This document shows, piece by piece, positions 33,557 through 43,762 of a stretch of 64,000 nt of DNA. The translations under genes and the position numbers were made by a program. The notes beneath the pieces were generated by a model. That model searched no databases, was not told the origin of the DNA, and was given only the letters and a program-made list of their open reading frames with translations. The stretch comes from Hoeflea marina (GTDB taxonomy: Bacteria; Pseudomonadota; Alphaproteobacteria; Rhizobiales; Rhizobiaceae): assembly GCF_003182275.1 (NCBI RefSeq), contig NZ_QGTR01000003.1, positions 434,001-498,000 of the forward strand, read 5' to 3'. Every line of letters starts with the position of its first letter. Positions within the stretch are counted from its first letter, which is position 1.

Positions 33557-34888
33557 TCAGGCCAAAACGGCGATCGACGACACCAGCCGGGTTGTGGCGG
33601 TTCCTGCGATCTGTTCCCGTAGCCGCACGAGGTTGGAATTCGAGACCGGCGACGGTTCGGTGCAGGCCATCATAGTCACTCCGGCGCTGGACGGGGCAGC
33701 GGCGCAGGAGACAAAAGAACCGGCAATACCTGTCGGTGAAACCCCCAAACCATCTCCGGCGGCGGCGGCGGGGATGTTGGCGCGGATGACGATGCCGGTC
33801 TGGCGGAAGACGGTGCCGAAGACCGCAAACAGCATCGGCGAGATGTCGAGCGTGATGCAGCGCCCCGGCGTGACCGACAGCGGGTCGCCGAGCTGGATGG
33901 TGTCGCCGGGCAGCCAGCCGGCGGTGGAGGCGGCCGAGATGAGCTCGAGCGTCGAGGCGTCGGGCCTCGCCCTGACCCAGGCGCTGTGGCCGTCGGGGCT
34001 GCGCGACACGTTCCAGATGCGGGCGTAGCTGACGCCGCCCATCAGGTGGCCGAAGATCGTGTCGGCGACCGGCTCGCTCAGCGTGAGGGTGTCGCCCGAG
34101 ACCGACGCCAGCACCGCGGTGCGCGGATTCTGCCCGGAGACGGAATCGGTGCGGTAGAGCGAGACGGCGCCGTCGCCGCCCGGGGTGAAGAGGATGGTGC
34201 CGGCCGGCGCACCGTTCGCCCGCGCCTGGCGCAGTCCGCGCACCGAGGTCTCGCCACTCTCCCGGTCCACCCGCAGCGCCTCGGTCCAGGCATCGCCGTC
34301 GGCCGAGACCTTGAGGCGAAGATCGTCGTCGCCGGTAAGCCCCCATTCGGCGCGGCCCGACCAGCCGGTCTGGAGGACGAGCGAGGCGGTGCCCTCGGGT
34401 GCGGCCTTGTTGAGCTTGATGCGGACGCTGCCGCTGCCGGGGGTGACGTCGTCGTGGGAGATCAGCACCGCCTCGGACTTGACGGCGAGCCGGTTGACCG
34501 CGTCGGCGGTGGTGTTGACGCCGACCAGCTCGGCCGGGTTGAGCGGCTCGCCGCCCGCCGCGGTCCAGCCGGCGCCGGACCAGGCGATCAGCGCCTCCTC
34601 GTCGCCGACCCAGGCGAGCCAGCCGCGGCGCGGCGCAAACAGCGTCCATCCGCCCGACTGGAAGGCGGCGATGCTATCCTGCCGGCCGGCCCAGGCGCCG
34701 GTGGCGCCGGCGGGCACCAGGTAGCGGTCGCCCTCGGCCGGCGCGCCCGGCGGATCGGCGAGCGAGCGCGACAGCACCGAGAGCTGCACCAGCGCGTCGA
34801 GCGCCTGCAGCGCCTCGTTGTGGGTGACGTGCTTCTGGGCCTGGGCGGGAAGGATGAAGGGCAAGGCGAGATTGGCGGTCTGGTCCAT
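33557..34888 (-). CDS. DUF2793-containing protein (phage/GTA tail-fibre-like)
   Basis: GGAGG eight bases before the ATG at 34888 sets the start, giving 443 residues. Residues 1-110 (LALPFILPAQAQKHVTHNEALQ, then PPGAPAEGDRYLVP and WTLFAPRRGWLAWV) are the DUF2793 domain found beside prophage and gene-transfer-agent tail genes. The middle is a beta-rich fibre-like region with VSLYRTDSVSGQNPRTAVLASVSGDTL. A C-terminal section follows, with short Gly/Ala-rich and Val/Ile-rich ends. To my knowledge a DUF2793-type gene encodes tail fibres outside the main cluster of the Rhodobacter capsulatus gene transfer agent. The role here is inferred. Confidence 0.82.
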   Translation of the reverse strand: MDQTANLALPFILPAQAQKHVTHNEALQALDALVQLSVLSRSLADPPGAPAEGDRYLVPAGATGAWAGRQDSIAAFQSGGWTLFAPRRGWLAWVGDEEALIAWSGAGWTAAGGEPLNPAELVGVNTTADAVNRLAVKSEAVLISHDDVTPGSGSVRIKLNKAAPEGTASLVLQTGWSGRAEWGLTGDDDLRLKVSADGDAWTEALRVDRESGETSVRGLRQARANGAPAGTILFTPGGDGAVSLYRTDSVSGQNPRTAVLASVSGDTLTLSEPVADTIFGHLMGGVSYARIWNVSRSPDGHSAWVRARPDASTLELISAASTAGWLPGDTIQLGDPLSVTPGRCITLDISPMLFAVFGTVFRQTGIVIRANIPAAAAGDGLGVSPTGIAGSFVSCAAAPSSAGVTMMACTEPSPVSNSNLVRLREQIAGTATTRLVSSIAVLA

Positions 34889-35172
34889 CGGCGGATCCTC
34901 CGGGAGCGAAGCCTGCAGTATCGCCCCGGCCGCGACGGTGTGGACGCGGGCGGCCATATTTTTTCGCGGGCGCAGCGTGGCGCCGCGGCAGATCCGCAGG
35001 CCGGGCCGGGCGGTCCTGGCTGCCGCGAGGGCGCCGGCGATGACGCAAGCCGCGCCTCCTCCGACATGGCCGGGCGGAGACGCGGCTCGAGGCCGGGCCG
35101 CCCTGGCGCGCGGTCGGGGACCCGCCCGGGCGACCGTCGGCGCGGCGGAATTATCGCTTGCGCAGCAAGAAG

Positions 35173-36093
35173 TTAGATCCGACCCGGGGCGGCCTCGGCG
35201 GCGGCGGCGCGGCTGTCGGCGGCGAGCCGGCGCACCACCGCGGCGACCGACAAGCGCCAGTCCGGCAGGCCCGATCCGAAGACGGATGCGGCCCGGGCGG
35301 TGTCGAGGCGGGAGTTCGTCGGCCGGCGCGCGGCGGTGACGAACTGGGCCCCCGGAATGGGCTCGATGGTGGCGTACGGGCCGCCCGACCGGCGGCTTTC
35401 ATCCAACACCTGGGCGGCAAAACCGGCCCAGGACGCCGCGCCCGACCCCGCCATGTGATAGATGCCCCAGGCCGAGAAACCGGGATAGAGTGCGCGCCGC
35501 GCCGCGGCGACGAGGCCGTCGGCGAGATCCAGCGCCGAGGTCGGATTGCCGAGCTGGTCATCGACCACCTGGATGGTATCGCGCGTGGCCGCGAGCCGCA
35601 GCATGGTGCTGACGAAGTTGCCGCCGAAAGGACTGTAGACCCAGGCGGTGCGGACGATGAGATGGCGCGGATTGGCGGCGGCGACCAGGCCTTCGCCGGC
35701 GAGCTTGCTCGCGCCATAGACCGACACCGGGCCGGTCGGCGCGGTTTCGGCATAGGGGTCGGGCGCCGTGCCGTCGAAGACATAGTCGGTGGAGATCTGA
35801 ATCACCGGCAGGCCGAGGCCGGCGGCTGCGGCGGCCACGGCTTGCGCGCCGGTCGCATTGACGGCATGGGCCAGCGCCGGCTCGCTCTCGGCCCGGTCGA
35901 CGGCGGTGTAGGCGGCGGCGTTGACGACGATGTCGGCGCCGCAGGCGGCCAGCGCCGGCGCGACGGTTTCGGGCCGCAGCAGGTCAAGCTCCGGCCGACC
36001 CAGCCGGATGACGCTGACGCCGGCCACGGCCGCGGCGCGCTCGCCGAGCGAGAGAGCCAGCTGACCGCTCGTGCCGGTGACCGCGATCCGCAC
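35173..36093 (-). CDS. rfbD: dTDP-4-dehydrorhamnose reductase (RfbD/RmlD)
   Basis: The 306-residue protein starts at a GTG two bases after the rfbB stop, so it is translationally coupled. RIAVTGTSGQLALSL is the NADPH-binding loop, and VNAAAYTAVDRAE, STDYVFDG and SVYGASKLAGE (catalytic YxxxK) are RfbD signatures. It reduces dTDP-4-dehydro-L-rhamnose to dTDP-L-rhamnose, the last step of the pathway. A longer in-frame start would lie within rfbB. Confidence 0.95.
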   Translation of the reverse strand: MRIAVTGTSGQLALSLGERAAAVAGVSVIRLGRPELDLLRPETVAPALAACGADIVVNAAAYTAVDRAESEPALAHAVNATGAQAVAAAAAGLGLPVIQISTDYVFDGTAPDPYAETAPTGPVSVYGASKLAGEGLVAAANPRHLIVRTAWVYSPFGGNFVSTMLRLAATRDTIQVVDDQLGNPTSALDLADGLVAAARRALYPGFSAWGIYHMAGSGAASWAGFAAQVLDESRRSGGPYATIEPIPGAQFVTAARRPTNSRLDTARAASVFGSGLPDWRLSVAAVVRRLAADSRAAAAEAAPGRI

Positions 36094-36095
36094 GT

Positions 36096-37157
36096 TCAGC
36101 CCGCAGCGGCGCCGAGGCGGGCGCCCGAATATTTCCGCTCGCGGATCGGCTTCCACCACCAGTCATTGCCGAGATACCAGTCCACCGTCTTCTCCATGCC
36201 GCTCTCGAAGCTCTCGAGCGCGCGCCAGCCGAGCTCGTCCTCGGCCTTGCGCGGATCGATGGCATAGCGGCGGTCGTGGCCCGGGCGGTCGGCGACCATC
36301 TCGATGAGGTCGAGATGACTCACCCCGCCGGCGCGCGGCCGGCGGCGGTCGAGAATGCGGCAGATGGTCTCGACCACCTCGATGTTGCGGCGCTCGGCGC
36401 GGCCGCCGATGTTGTAGCTCTCGCCCGCCCTGCCCCTTGTGGCGACGGCCTCGAGTGCTGCGGCATGGTCGTCGACATAGAGCCAGTCGCGCACATTCTC
36501 GCCCTTGCCATAGATCGGCAGCGGCTTTTCATCCAGCGCGTTGAGGATGACGAGCGGGATGAGCTTCTCGGGGAAGTGGAACGGCCCGTAATTGTTGGAG
36601 CAGTTCGACAGCACCACCGGCAGGCCGTAGGTGTGGCCCCAGGCGCGCACCAGGTGGTCGGAGGCGGCCTTGGAGGCGGAATAGGGCGAGGAGGGCTGGT
36701 AGGGCGTCTCCTCGGTGAAGATGCCCGACTCGAAAGGCAGGTCGCCGAACACCTCGTCGGTGGAGACATGGTGGAAGCGGAAGCGGTCGCGGCGCTCGGC
36801 GGGCAGGCCGTCGCGATAGGCGCGGCTTGCGGCGAGCAACCGGAAGGTGCCGATGATGTTGGTCTCGATGAAGGCCTCCGGGCCGTCGATGGAGCGGTCG
36901 ACATGGCTTTCGGCGGCCAGGTGCATGACGATGTCGATGCCGGCCTCGGCGAGCAGGGCCGAGACGGTGGCGCCGTCGCGGATGTCGGCCTCGACGAACC
37001 GGTAATTGGGCCGGTTCTCGATCTGGCGCAGCGAGGCGAGGTTGCCGGCATAGGTCAGGCTGTCGAGATTGACCACGGTGTGGGCCGGGTCGGCGGCCAG
37101 CCTGCGGCAGACCGCCGATCCGATGAAGCCGGCGCCGCCGGTGACCAGGAAATTCAT
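36096..37157 (-). CDS. rfbB: dTDP-glucose 4,6-dehydratase (RfbB/RmlB)
   Basis: The 353-residue protein starts at [16 protein letters not shown] with GGAG upstream. It has [22 protein letters not shown], the STDEVFGDL motif carrying the Asp-Glu acid/base pair, and [15 protein letters not shown] (YxxxK). It converts dTDP-glucose to dTDP-4-keto-6-deoxyglucose using bound NAD+. It is third of four rhamnose genes in the operon, 13 bp after rfbC. Confidence 0.97.
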   Translation of the reverse strand: MNFLVTGGAGFIGSAVCRRLAADPAHTVVNLDSLTYAGNLASLRQIENRPNYRFVEADIRDGATVSALLAEAGIDIVMHLAAESHVDRSIDGPEAFIETNIIGTFRLLAASRAYRDGLPAERRDRFRFHHVSTDEVFGDLPFESGIFTEETPYQPSSPYSASKAASDHLVRAWGHTYGLPVVLSNCSNNYGPFHFPEKLIPLVILNALDEKPLPIYGKGENVRDWLYVDDHAAALEAVATRGRAGESYNIGGRAERRNIEVVETICRILDRRRPRAGGVSHLDLIEMVADRPGHDRRYAIDPRKAEDELGWRALESFESGMEKTVDWYLGNDWWWKPIRERKYSGARLGAAAG

Positions 37158-37170
37158 CGCGGGGCGCTCC

Positions 37171-37731
37171 TCAATAGACAAAGCCGGTGTCGGTTGCGGC
37201 CAGCGCCGGGGCATCGCGGTCCTTCGGCGACAGCGCATCCGGATCGACCGGCGCCGGCCAGCGGATGCCGATGGCGGCGTCGTCATAGCGGATCGAACGG
37301 TCGTGCGGCCGGGACCAGGCCGCCGAGACCTTGTAGAGGAATTCGGTGTCGGGCTCCAGCGTCAGGAAGCCGTGGGCGAAGCCCTCGGGGATGAACAGCT
37401 GGTTGCCGCGCTCGGCGCTCAATTCCACCCCGACCCAGCCGAGATAGCTGGGCGAGCCAGCGCGGATGTCGACGGCCACGTCGAAGGCGCGACCGCGGCT
37501 CACCCGCACCAGCTTGGCCTGGGCCATGGGCGGGGTCTGGAAATGCAGGCCGCGCAGCGTGCCTGGCTGGCGGCTGAGCGAATGGTTGTCCTGGACGAAG
37601 TCGGCGTCGATGCCGCCCTCGCGCCAGACCGCGCGGTTGTAGACCTCGGAGAAGAAGCCGCGCGGGTCGGCGAAACGGTCGGGCACGACCTCGATCACCT
37701 CGGGCAGGGCCAGCCTGGTGAAGCGCGGCAT
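37171..37731 (-). CDS. rfbC: dTDP-4-dehydrorhamnose 3,5-epimerase (RfbC/RmlC)
   Basis: The 186-residue protein has the RmlC cupin features: [32 protein letters not shown] (catalytic His in RGLHFQ), [19 protein letters not shown] and [12 protein letters not shown]. It epimerises C3 and C5 of dTDP-4-keto-6-deoxyglucose. Its ATG overlaps the rfbA stop by one base (TGATG). Confidence 0.96.
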   Translation of the reverse strand: MPRFTRLALPEVIEVVPDRFADPRGFFSEVYNRAVWREGGIDADFVQDNHSLSRQPGTLRGLHFQTPPMAQAKLVRVSRGRAFDVAVDIRAGSPSYLGWVGVELSAERGNQLFIPEGFAHGFLTLEPDTEFLYKVSAAWSRPHDRSIRYDDAAIGIRWPAPVDPDALSPKDRDAPALAATDTGFVY

Positions 37732-38606
37732 CAGGCCAGTTCCCCGACCCGGCGCCTGAGATAGGCGGCATAGTCGGTCTTGCCCAGCTCATGGGCGATG
37801 GCCAGCACCTCCTCGGCGCCGAGCCAGCCGTTCTCGAGCCCGATCTCCTCCAGGCAGGCGATCTTGATGCCCTGGCGGTGCTCGATGGTGCGCACGAAGG
37901 CGGCAGCCTCGTGCATGCTGTCGGGCGTGCCGGTGTCGAGCCAGGCATAGCCGCGGCCGAGCTGCTGCACATAGAGGTCACCGCGCCGGAGATAGGTGAG
38001 ATTGACATCGGTGATCTCGAGCTCGCCGCGCCGCGACGGCCGGATCGAGGCGGCGATGTCGAGCACGTCGTTGTCGTAGAAATAGAGGCCGGTGACGGCC
38101 CAGTTGGACCGGGCCTGAGTCGGCTTCTCCTCGATGTCGAGCGCCTGGCCGGTCTCGGGATCGAAGGAGACGACGCCGTAGCGCTCGGGATCGAGCACGT
38201 TGTAGGCAAACACCGTGGCGCCGCTGTCGCGCCGGGAGGCCGCCGCGCACATGTCCGAGAGGCTGGCGCCGTAGAAGATGTTGTCGCCCAGCACCAGCGC
38301 GCAGCTGTCGCGGCCGACAAATTCGCGGCCGATGATGAAGGCCTCGGCCAGGCCGTTGGGGGCCGGCTGCTCGGCATAGCTGAAGGCGACGCCGAACTTG
38401 GAGCCGTCGCCGAGCAGATGCTCGAACATCGGCAGGTCGCGCGGCGTCGAGATGATGAGGATCTCGCGGATGCCGGCATGCATGAGCACGCTGAGCGGAT
38501 AATAGATCATCGGCTTGTCGTAGATCGGCAGCATCTGCTTGGAGATCGCCTGCGTCATCGGATAAAGCCGCGTGCCGCTGCCGCCGGCCAGAATGATGCC
38601 CTTCAT
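37731..38606 (-). CDS. rfbA: Glucose-1-phosphate thymidylyltransferase (RfbA/RmlA)
   Basis: The 291-residue protein begins [18 protein letters not shown] (the nucleotidyltransferase signature) with GGGAG six bases upstream. It continues with [30 protein letters not shown] and [12 protein letters not shown]. It makes dTDP-glucose from dTTP and glucose-1-phosphate, the first step to dTDP-L-rhamnose. It begins 31 bp after a glycosyltransferase gene, so the whole rhamnose set is likely one transcript from ~39.6 kb. Confidence 0.97.
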   Translation of the reverse strand: MKGIILAGGSGTRLYPMTQAISKQMLPIYDKPMIYYPLSVLMHAGIREILIISTPRDLPMFEHLLGDGSKFGVAFSYAEQPAPNGLAEAFIIGREFVGRDSCALVLGDNIFYGASLSDMCAAASRRDSGATVFAYNVLDPERYGVVSFDPETGQALDIEEKPTQARSNWAVTGLYFYDNDVLDIAASIRPSRRGELEITDVNLTYLRRGDLYVQQLGRGYAWLDTGTPDSMHEAAAFVRTIEHRQGIKIACLEEIGLENGWLGAEEVLAIAHELGKTDYAAYLRRRVGELA

Positions 38607-38637
38607 GACGTTCTCCCGTTCGGTCTCTCGCCGATGG

Positions 38638-39585
38638 TCAAAGCTTCGCAAACGCGCAGGCCGCGTACAAGTGCAGATTGCTCCACAGCGTCTGGCGGTA
38701 GACGCCGGACTTCAACAGCCAGGGCAGGCCGGCAAGGAACAGACGGCTGCGGGCGCGGCGGAAATCCGCCAGCACGGCGCGGTTTTCCTGAGTCAGCAGA
38801 TCGGAGTTGAGGGCGAGAAGCCCGATGTTGCGCTGGTTCCAGTCGCGGAACTGGCCGCGCAGGCCGCGCCGGATGCGGTCGAGCCGGCTGAGCAGCCCGG
38901 TGTTGGCGCCCACCACGTTGCCGGCGTGCTGGCGGTAGGAAATCGTCGGTTCGGGCACGTAGATCACCGTGCCGCCGGCGCCGGTGACGATCAGATACGT
39001 CCACCAGTCGTGGCTGACGAAGGGCCCGTGGCCGGCGCTGCGGCGCAGCAGCGCGAAGGCGAGGCGGTTGAACGCCATGGTGTTGGCGCCGGCGATGCTC
39101 TGCACCAGGGCGTTGCGGAAGGAGGGCTGCCGCGAGAACAGCGGCGACAGGCCGACGCGGGCGCCGGTCTCGTCGATGTTGAGCGTGCGGCCGCAGACCA
39201 TGGCCGGGGCATTGGCGAAGGGGGCGAGACGACTGATGGCGGACTGCAGCTTGTCGGCGTGCCAGAGATCATCCTGGTCGCAGAACAGGTAGATGTCGTG
39301 GGCGTCGCCGCAGGTGAGGACGAGGTGGCGGAAGTTCTCCGCGAACCCCATGCAGGGGCCGGCGCCCTCGACCACCCGGACCGTGCCCTCGGCGCCGAAT
39401 TCGGCGATGATGGCGCGGGTGTCGTCGCGCGAGCCGTCGTCGGAGACATAGAGCGTCAGCCGCGGCGTCAGGCCGCCGGCAAGCTGCTGGCTGCCGATCG
39501 ACCGCAATTGCGCCCTGAGATAGGTCGCGCCGTTGTAGGTGCCGAGCAGCACCGCGATATCGGGCCGCTCCGCCGCGGCGTTCAT
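38638..39585 (-). CDS. GT2 glycosyltransferase, rhamnosyltransferase-like
   Basis: The 315-residue protein has a GT-A fold: [43 protein letters not shown] and the DXD-type [29 protein letters not shown] and [12 protein letters not shown] are typical of the GT2 rhamnosyltransferase-like group. As first gene of the dTDP-rhamnose operon it probably uses that sugar donor. GGGG six bases upstream favours the ATG at 39585 over the one at 39597. Confidence 0.88.
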   Translation of the reverse strand: MNAAAERPDIAVLLGTYNGATYLRAQLRSIGSQQLAGGLTPRLTLYVSDDGSRDDTRAIIAEFGAEGTVRVVEGAGPCMGFAENFRHLVLTCGDAHDIYLFCDQDDLWHADKLQSAISRLAPFANAPAMVCGRTLNIDETGARVGLSPLFSRQPSFRNALVQSIAGANTMAFNRLAFALLRRSAGHGPFVSHDWWTYLIVTGAGGTVIYVPEPTISYRQHAGNVVGANTGLLSRLDRIRRGLRGQFRDWNQRNIGLLALNSDLLTQENRAVLADFRRARSRLFLAGLPWLLKSGVYRQTLWSNLHLYAACAFAKL

Positions 39586-39828
39586 TGAAGGCCCCATTTA
39601 GCGGTCATGCATCATGCTGTCCAAGCCTGCCGCGCCCGAACCGGTCGCAAGCGTCATTGCCGATGGTCCCGGCCGGCTGCCGTAACGTAAGCCCGATGGA
39701 ACCCTGTCTCCGCCCATAGCGAGGATGCGGTCGGCATTCAACTGCGAAATATCGGGTCTGACGGTGCAAGGTGGCGCTTGCCGCCGCATTCCCATTGCCT
39801 TTTTTCCCGGGCCTGATACATCGCGCGC

Positions 39829-41637
39829 ATGACAACAACGCCCCTTTCCCACATTCGCAACTTTTCCATCGTCGCTCACATCGACCACGGGAAGTCCACG
39901 CTCGCCGACCGGCTGATCCAGACCTGCGGCGGACTGGCCGACCGCGAGATGAGCGCGCAGGTGCTCGACTCGATGGATATCGAGAAAGAACGGGGCATTA
40001 CCATCAAGGCGCAGACCGTGCGGCTCAGCTACACGGCCAATGACGGCGAGACCTATGTGCTCAATCTGATCGACACGCCGGGCCATGTCGACTTCGCCTA
40101 CGAGGTGTCGCGCTCGCTCAGGGCCTGCGAGGGCTCGCTGCTGGTGGTCGACGCCAGCCAGGGCGTGGAGGCGCAGACGCTCGCCAATGTCTATGCGGCG
40201 CTCGATGCCGATCACGAAATCGTACCGGTGCTCAACAAGATTGATCTGCCGGCGGCCGAGCCGGAGCGCATCAAGGCGCAGATCGAGGAGGTCATCGGCC
40301 TCGACGCGTCCAACGCGGTGATGATCTCGGCCAAGTCCGGACTCGGCATTCCCGACGTGCTCGAAGCCATCGTCAAGCGGCTGCCGGCGCCCAAGGGCGG
40401 CACCACCCGGGACCCGCTGAAGGCGCTGCTGGTCGACAGCTGGTATGACACCTATCTCGGCGTCATCGTGCTGGTGCGCATTCTCGACGGCGAGATGAAG
40501 AAGGGCCAGGCCGTGCGGCTGATGGGCACCGGCGCCAAGTACACCATCGAGCGGCTGGGCGTGATCACGCCGAAGCTGGTGATGGCGGATGCGCTCGGAC
40601 CCGGCGAGATCGGCTTCTTCACCGCCTCGATCAAGGAAGTGGCCGACACCCGCGTCGGCGACACCATCACCGAGGACAAGCGCCCCACCGCCAAGGCGCT
40701 GGCGGGCTTCAAGCCGGCGCAGCCGGTGGTGTTCTGCGGCCTGTTTCCGGTCGACGCCGCCGATTTCGAGGACCTGCGCGCCGCCATGGGCAAGCTCAGG
40801 CTCAACGACGCCTCGTTCTCCTTCGAGATGGAAACCTCCGCGGCGCTCGGCTTCGGCTTCCGCTGCGGCTTCCTCGGTCTCTTGCATCTCGAGATCATCC
40901 AGGAGCGGCTCGAGCGCGAGTTCGACCTCGACCTCATCGCCACCGCACCCTCGGTGGTTTACCGGCTCAACATGACCAATGGCGATGAGAAGGAACTGCA
41001 CAACCCGGCCGACATGCCCGACGTGGTGCGCATCGATTCGATCGAGGAGCCGTGGATCAAGGCGACGATCCTGACCCCGGACGACTATCTCGGCGCCATT
41101 CTCAAGCTGTGCCAGGACCGCCGCGGCGTCCAGATCGACCTGTCCTATGTCGGCAAGCGCGCCATGGTGACCTACGAGCTGCCGCTCAACGAGGTGGTGT
41201 TCGACTTCTACGACCGGCTGAAGTCGATTTCCAAGGGTTACGCCAGCTTCGACTACCAGATCACCGGCTACAAGGAAGGCGACCTGGTGCGCATGTCCGT
41301 GCTGGTCAACGACGAGCCCGTCGACGCGCTGTCGATGCTGGTGCACCGCTCGGCGGCGGAAAAGCGCGGCCGCGCCATGTGCGAGAAGCTCAAGGACCTG
41401 ATCCCGCGGCACATGTTCAAGATCCCGATCCAGGCCGCCATCGGCGGCAAGGTGATCGCGCGCGAGACCATCTCGGCCATGCGCAAGGACGTCACCGCCA
41501 AGTGCTACGGCGGCGACGCCACGCGCAAGCGCAAGCTGCTCGACAAGCAGAAGGCCGGCAAGAAGCGCATGCGCCAGTTCGGCAAGGTCGAGATCCCGCA
41601 GGAAGCCTTCATCGAGGCGCTCAAGATCAGCGAATAG
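39829..41637 (+). CDS. lepA: Elongation factor 4 (LepA)
   Basis: The 602-residue translational GTPase is full length. It has [17 protein letters not shown] (G1), [16 protein letters not shown] (G3), [13 protein letters not shown] (G4), the domain III-V array and the LepA-specific C-terminus [34 protein letters not shown]. It back-translocates stalled ribosomes. It is a conserved chromosomal gene and marks the edge of the accessory glycan region. A 231-bp divergent gap separates it from the GT2 gene. Confidence 0.99.
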   Translation: MTTTPLSHIRNFSIVAHIDHGKSTLADRLIQTCGGLADREMSAQVLDSMDIEKERGITIKAQTVRLSYTANDGETYVLNLIDTPGHVDFAYEVSRSLRACEGSLLVVDASQGVEAQTLANVYAALDADHEIVPVLNKIDLPAAEPERIKAQIEEVIGLDASNAVMISAKSGLGIPDVLEAIVKRLPAPKGGTTRDPLKALLVDSWYDTYLGVIVLVRILDGEMKKGQAVRLMGTGAKYTIERLGVITPKLVMADALGPGEIGFFTASIKEVADTRVGDTITEDKRPTAKALAGFKPAQPVVFCGLFPVDAADFEDLRAAMGKLRLNDASFSFEMETSAALGFGFRCGFLGLLHLEIIQERLEREFDLDLIATAPSVVYRLNMTNGDEKELHNPADMPDVVRIDSIEEPWIKATILTPDDYLGAILKLCQDRRGVQIDLSYVGKRAMVTYELPLNEVVFDFYDRLKSISKGYASFDYQITGYKEGDLVRMSVLVNDEPVDALSMLVHRSAAEKRGRAMCEKLKDLIPRHMFKIPIQAAIGGKVIARETISAMRKDVTAKCYGGDATRKRKLLDKQKAGKKRMRQFGKVEIPQEAFIEALKISE

Positions 41638-41640
41638 GCC

Positions 41641-41687
41641 CGCCCGGCCGTTCCGGGCGGCCCCGCCCGTGCTTCGGCACTGCGGGG
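41641..41687. terminator. Two stem-loops between lepA and the EamA gene
   Basis: CGCCCGG-CCGTT-CCGGGCG (41641-41659) directly follows the lepA stop. It is followed by CCCCGC-cc-GTGC-TTCG-GCAC-t-GCGGGG (41661-41687), which has a stable UUCG tetraloop. No T-run follows, so ending would be bidirectional or Rho-assisted. The position between convergent genes supports a terminator role. Confidence 0.5.
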
Positions 41688-41740
41688 CGGAAAGGGCGTA
41701 GACGGAAACGGCGGGCCGCCTGCAGATCCGTGCGGCGGCG

Positions 41741-42679
41741 TCAGCTCGGGATCGGCAGCGCCATGCGGCGGCTCATCCGCCATTGCCACATGATGTGCGC
41801 CATCAGCGCCAGGAAGACGATGCCGCCGCCGGCGAGCGTGCGCCCGGCCGGCACCTCGTCGTGGACGATCCAGACCCAGACCGGCCCCAGCACCGGCTCC
41901 AGCGTCGAGATCAGCGCCGCGATCACCGAGGGCACCAGACGGGCGCCGGTGACGAACAGCGCCAGGCCGAGGCCGAGATTGAAGGCGCCGAAGAGCACCA
42001 GCAGCCCGGCATCGCGGGCACTGACGGCAAGCTCGCCCGCCAGCGCGAAGCCGATGGCCGAACCGATGATGCAGCCGAAGGTCACCGCGGGCGTCATGCG
42101 CATGCCGGAATGGCGCCGCGTGATCACCGTGGCGGCGGCGAAGGTGAAGGCGATCAGCACCGCCAGGCCGTCGCCGATGGGCGAGACCTCTGCGCCGAAG
42201 GAATCCGACACCATCACCGCGATGCCGGCGATCACCGCCAGGATGGCCGCCCAGGTCACCGCGTCGACGCGCTCCCTGAGAAACACCACGCCGAGGAGGG
42301 CTGCGATCAGCGGCACGCCCGCCTGCATGAGCAGGATGTTGGCGACCGTGGTGTAGCCGAGCGCGACGATGAAGGACACCGAGGAGGCGACGAAGCAGAG
42401 CCCGACGGAGATGCCGGGCCAGCCCATGCGGGCAAACAGCCGCACGGTGCCGCGCGGCCCGTCGCGCCAGAGCATGAAGCCGGTGAGGAAGAGGGCCGCG
42501 ACCAGCGAGCGCCAGGCGATGATGGTCCAGGGATCGGCGGTCTCGAGGCTGCGGGCGATGACGCCGCCGAAGCTCCAGGCGAGCGCCGCCCCGAAGACCA
42601 GCACCATGCCGCGGCGCGTCTCGGCTATAGCAGCCGGACCCGGCAGAGGTGTTGCAGCGCTGATCAGGTTCTCGCTCAT
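41741..42679 (-). CDS. DMT-superfamily permease (EamA, 10 TM)
   Basis: The 312-residue protein contains two EamA repeats of five helices each. The first begins VLVFGAALAWSFGGVIARSLE and the second begins near GLAVLIAFTFAAATVITRRHSG. PSVIAALISTLEPVLGPVWVWIVHDE is the characteristic EamA motif of the second half. It should export an amino acid, metabolite or drug, but the substrate is not predictable. It converges with lepA. Confidence 0.9.
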   Translation of the reverse strand: MSENLISAATPLPGPAAIAETRRGMVLVFGAALAWSFGGVIARSLETADPWTIIAWRSLVAALFLTGFMLWRDGPRGTVRLFARMGWPGISVGLCFVASSVSFIVALGYTTVANILLMQAGVPLIAALLGVVFLRERVDAVTWAAILAVIAGIAVMVSDSFGAEVSPIGDGLAVLIAFTFAAATVITRRHSGMRMTPAVTFGCIIGSAIGFALAGELAVSARDAGLLVLFGAFNLGLGLALFVTGARLVPSVIAALISTLEPVLGPVWVWIVHDEVPAGRTLAGGGIVFLALMAHIMWQWRMSRRMALPIPS

Positions 42680-42893
42680 CCCCGATCCCTACGCCGGGCG
42701 CTGGGGCTTGGGAAGACGTGAATGCGACATGACGCGGGCCGCCACCGCCAGCACCGGCCGGCGCGCCGCCGGAGCCGCGGTCGGGCCCCTGCTCCGGCGC
42801 CGCTCCGGCCGCATCGCGGCACCGGCAACGACTTGAATTGTCATGGCTGCGACCGTCATTTTCAGGAAACATCGGCCCGGAGCGAAACAACCG

Positions 42894-42922
42894 TTGACAG
42901 GACGCGGCTCAACCCCTAAATC
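42894..42922 (+). promoter_or_regulatory. Promoter of tRNA-Leu
   Basis: A consensus -35 TTGACA (42894-42899) and a weak -10 TAAATC (42917-42922) are separated by 17 bases. Transcription would start a few bases before the tRNA at 42933, as expected for an isolated tRNA gene. Confidence 0.7.
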
Positions 42923-42932
42923 GCACCAGCCT

Positions 42933-43019
42933 GCCCAGATGGCGGAATTGGTAGACGCACTAGCTTCAGGTGCTAGCGCTCGAAAGGGCGTGGAGGTTCG
43001 AGTCCTCTTCTGGGCACCA
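42933..43019 (+). tRNA. trnL: tRNA-Leu (anticodon CAG)
   Basis: This class II tRNA of 87 bases includes an encoded CCA end. Acceptor GCCCAGA pairs with TCTGGGC. The D arm contains AATTGGTAGAC. Anticodon stem CTAGC/GCTAG encloses the loop TTCAGGT with anticodon CAG. A long variable arm (GCTCGAAAGGGCG) and a GGAGG-TTCGAGT-CCTCT T-arm follow. It reads CUG, the dominant leucine codon in this GC-rich genome. No integrase lies beside it. Confidence 0.97.
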
Positions 43020-43062
43020 ATTCTCTGTTTTCGGCCGTTCCGACGGTCCGCAGACACCACAG

Positions 43063-43087
43063 AAAACCCGCGCAAGCGGGTTTTTTT
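43063..43087 (+). terminator. Intrinsic terminator after tRNA-Leu
   Basis: AAAACCCGC-GCAA-GCGGGTTTT forms a nine-base-pair stem with a four-base loop, and the T-run continues to seven Ts. It lies 44 bases after the tRNA and is the clearest intrinsic terminator of the window. Confidence 0.92.
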
Positions 43088-43153
43088 GTGCCTTGCGTCC
43101 GGGCTGTCGCGGTTTCCACGCCGGCACCATCCCGGTCCCGATTCCGGATCGCC

Positions 43154-43762
43154 TCAGGCTTCCGCGGCTGCCAGCCTTGAGGCGAGCCAGGCTCCGCCGG
43201 CGACGCAGGGCAGCGCGCCGAGGAAGGCCATCAGACCGCCGCCCAGTTGCTGGTCGACGAGCGGCTCGAGGCCGAAAGCGCCGAGGCAGAATTGCGGCGC
43301 GTAGAGCAGCGCCGGCGCCACCACCAGCAGCAGGCCGAGCATGGCCATGTGCATCGAGGTGAACAGCATCGCCAGCACGCCGACGGCCAGTTGACCGCGC
43401 TCGCGGCCGACAAGGCATACGAACCACAGCGCCAGCCCCGAGAGCAGGAAGCTCGCCTGCTGCAGCACGAAGACCGGGTCGAGCCGCGCGGCCGCCTCGT
43501 GCAGCGCCGGCGCATGCCAGCCCCAGACCACCGCGAACTCGAAGGCGGAGGCGGCAAGGGCCGCCAACATGAGCCGTCGGGGCGGCCGGGCCGCGGGAAC
43601 CAGCCGCAGCAGGCCGATGACGATCAGCGGCGCGGCGACCACCACCACGCCCAGATGCAGCATCATGTGCGGCGAGAAGGCCCGCCGCGCCATCCCGGCC
43701 AGCGGACCGAGCCAGAGCCAGGCAAGCAGCAGGAGTCCTGCGGGGAGCGGCCAGATGCTCAC
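43154..43762 (-). CDS. CtaG-like cytochrome c oxidase assembly protein (caa3_CtaG family)
   Basis: The 202-residue polytopic protein starts at a GTG overlapping the preceding stop (GTGA). It has about six helices with SPHMMLHLGVVVVAAPLIVIG, WGWHAPALHEAA and FTSMHMAMLGLLLVVAPALLYAP. The conserved histidines and methionines match the Bacillus-type CtaG (PF09678) that helps copper insertion into caa3-type oxidases. It is the last gene of the oxidase operon. The short N-terminus implies a compact form of the family. Confidence 0.85.
   Translation of the reverse strand: MSIWPLPAGLLLLAWLWLGPLAGMARRAFSPHMMLHLGVVVVAAPLIVIGLLRLVPAARPPRRLMLAALAASAFEFAVVWGWHAPALHEAAARLDPVFVLQQASFLLSGLALWFVCLVGRERGQLAVGVLAMLFTSMHMAMLGLLLVVAPALLYAPQFCLGAFGLEPLVDQQLGGGLMAFLGALPCVAGGAWLASRLAAAEA

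Noticed and set aside
42933-43019. tRNA-Leu as a phage or island attachment site
   Set aside because: No integrase and no duplicated 3' end of the tRNA can be seen nearby, and the tRNA has its own terminator.
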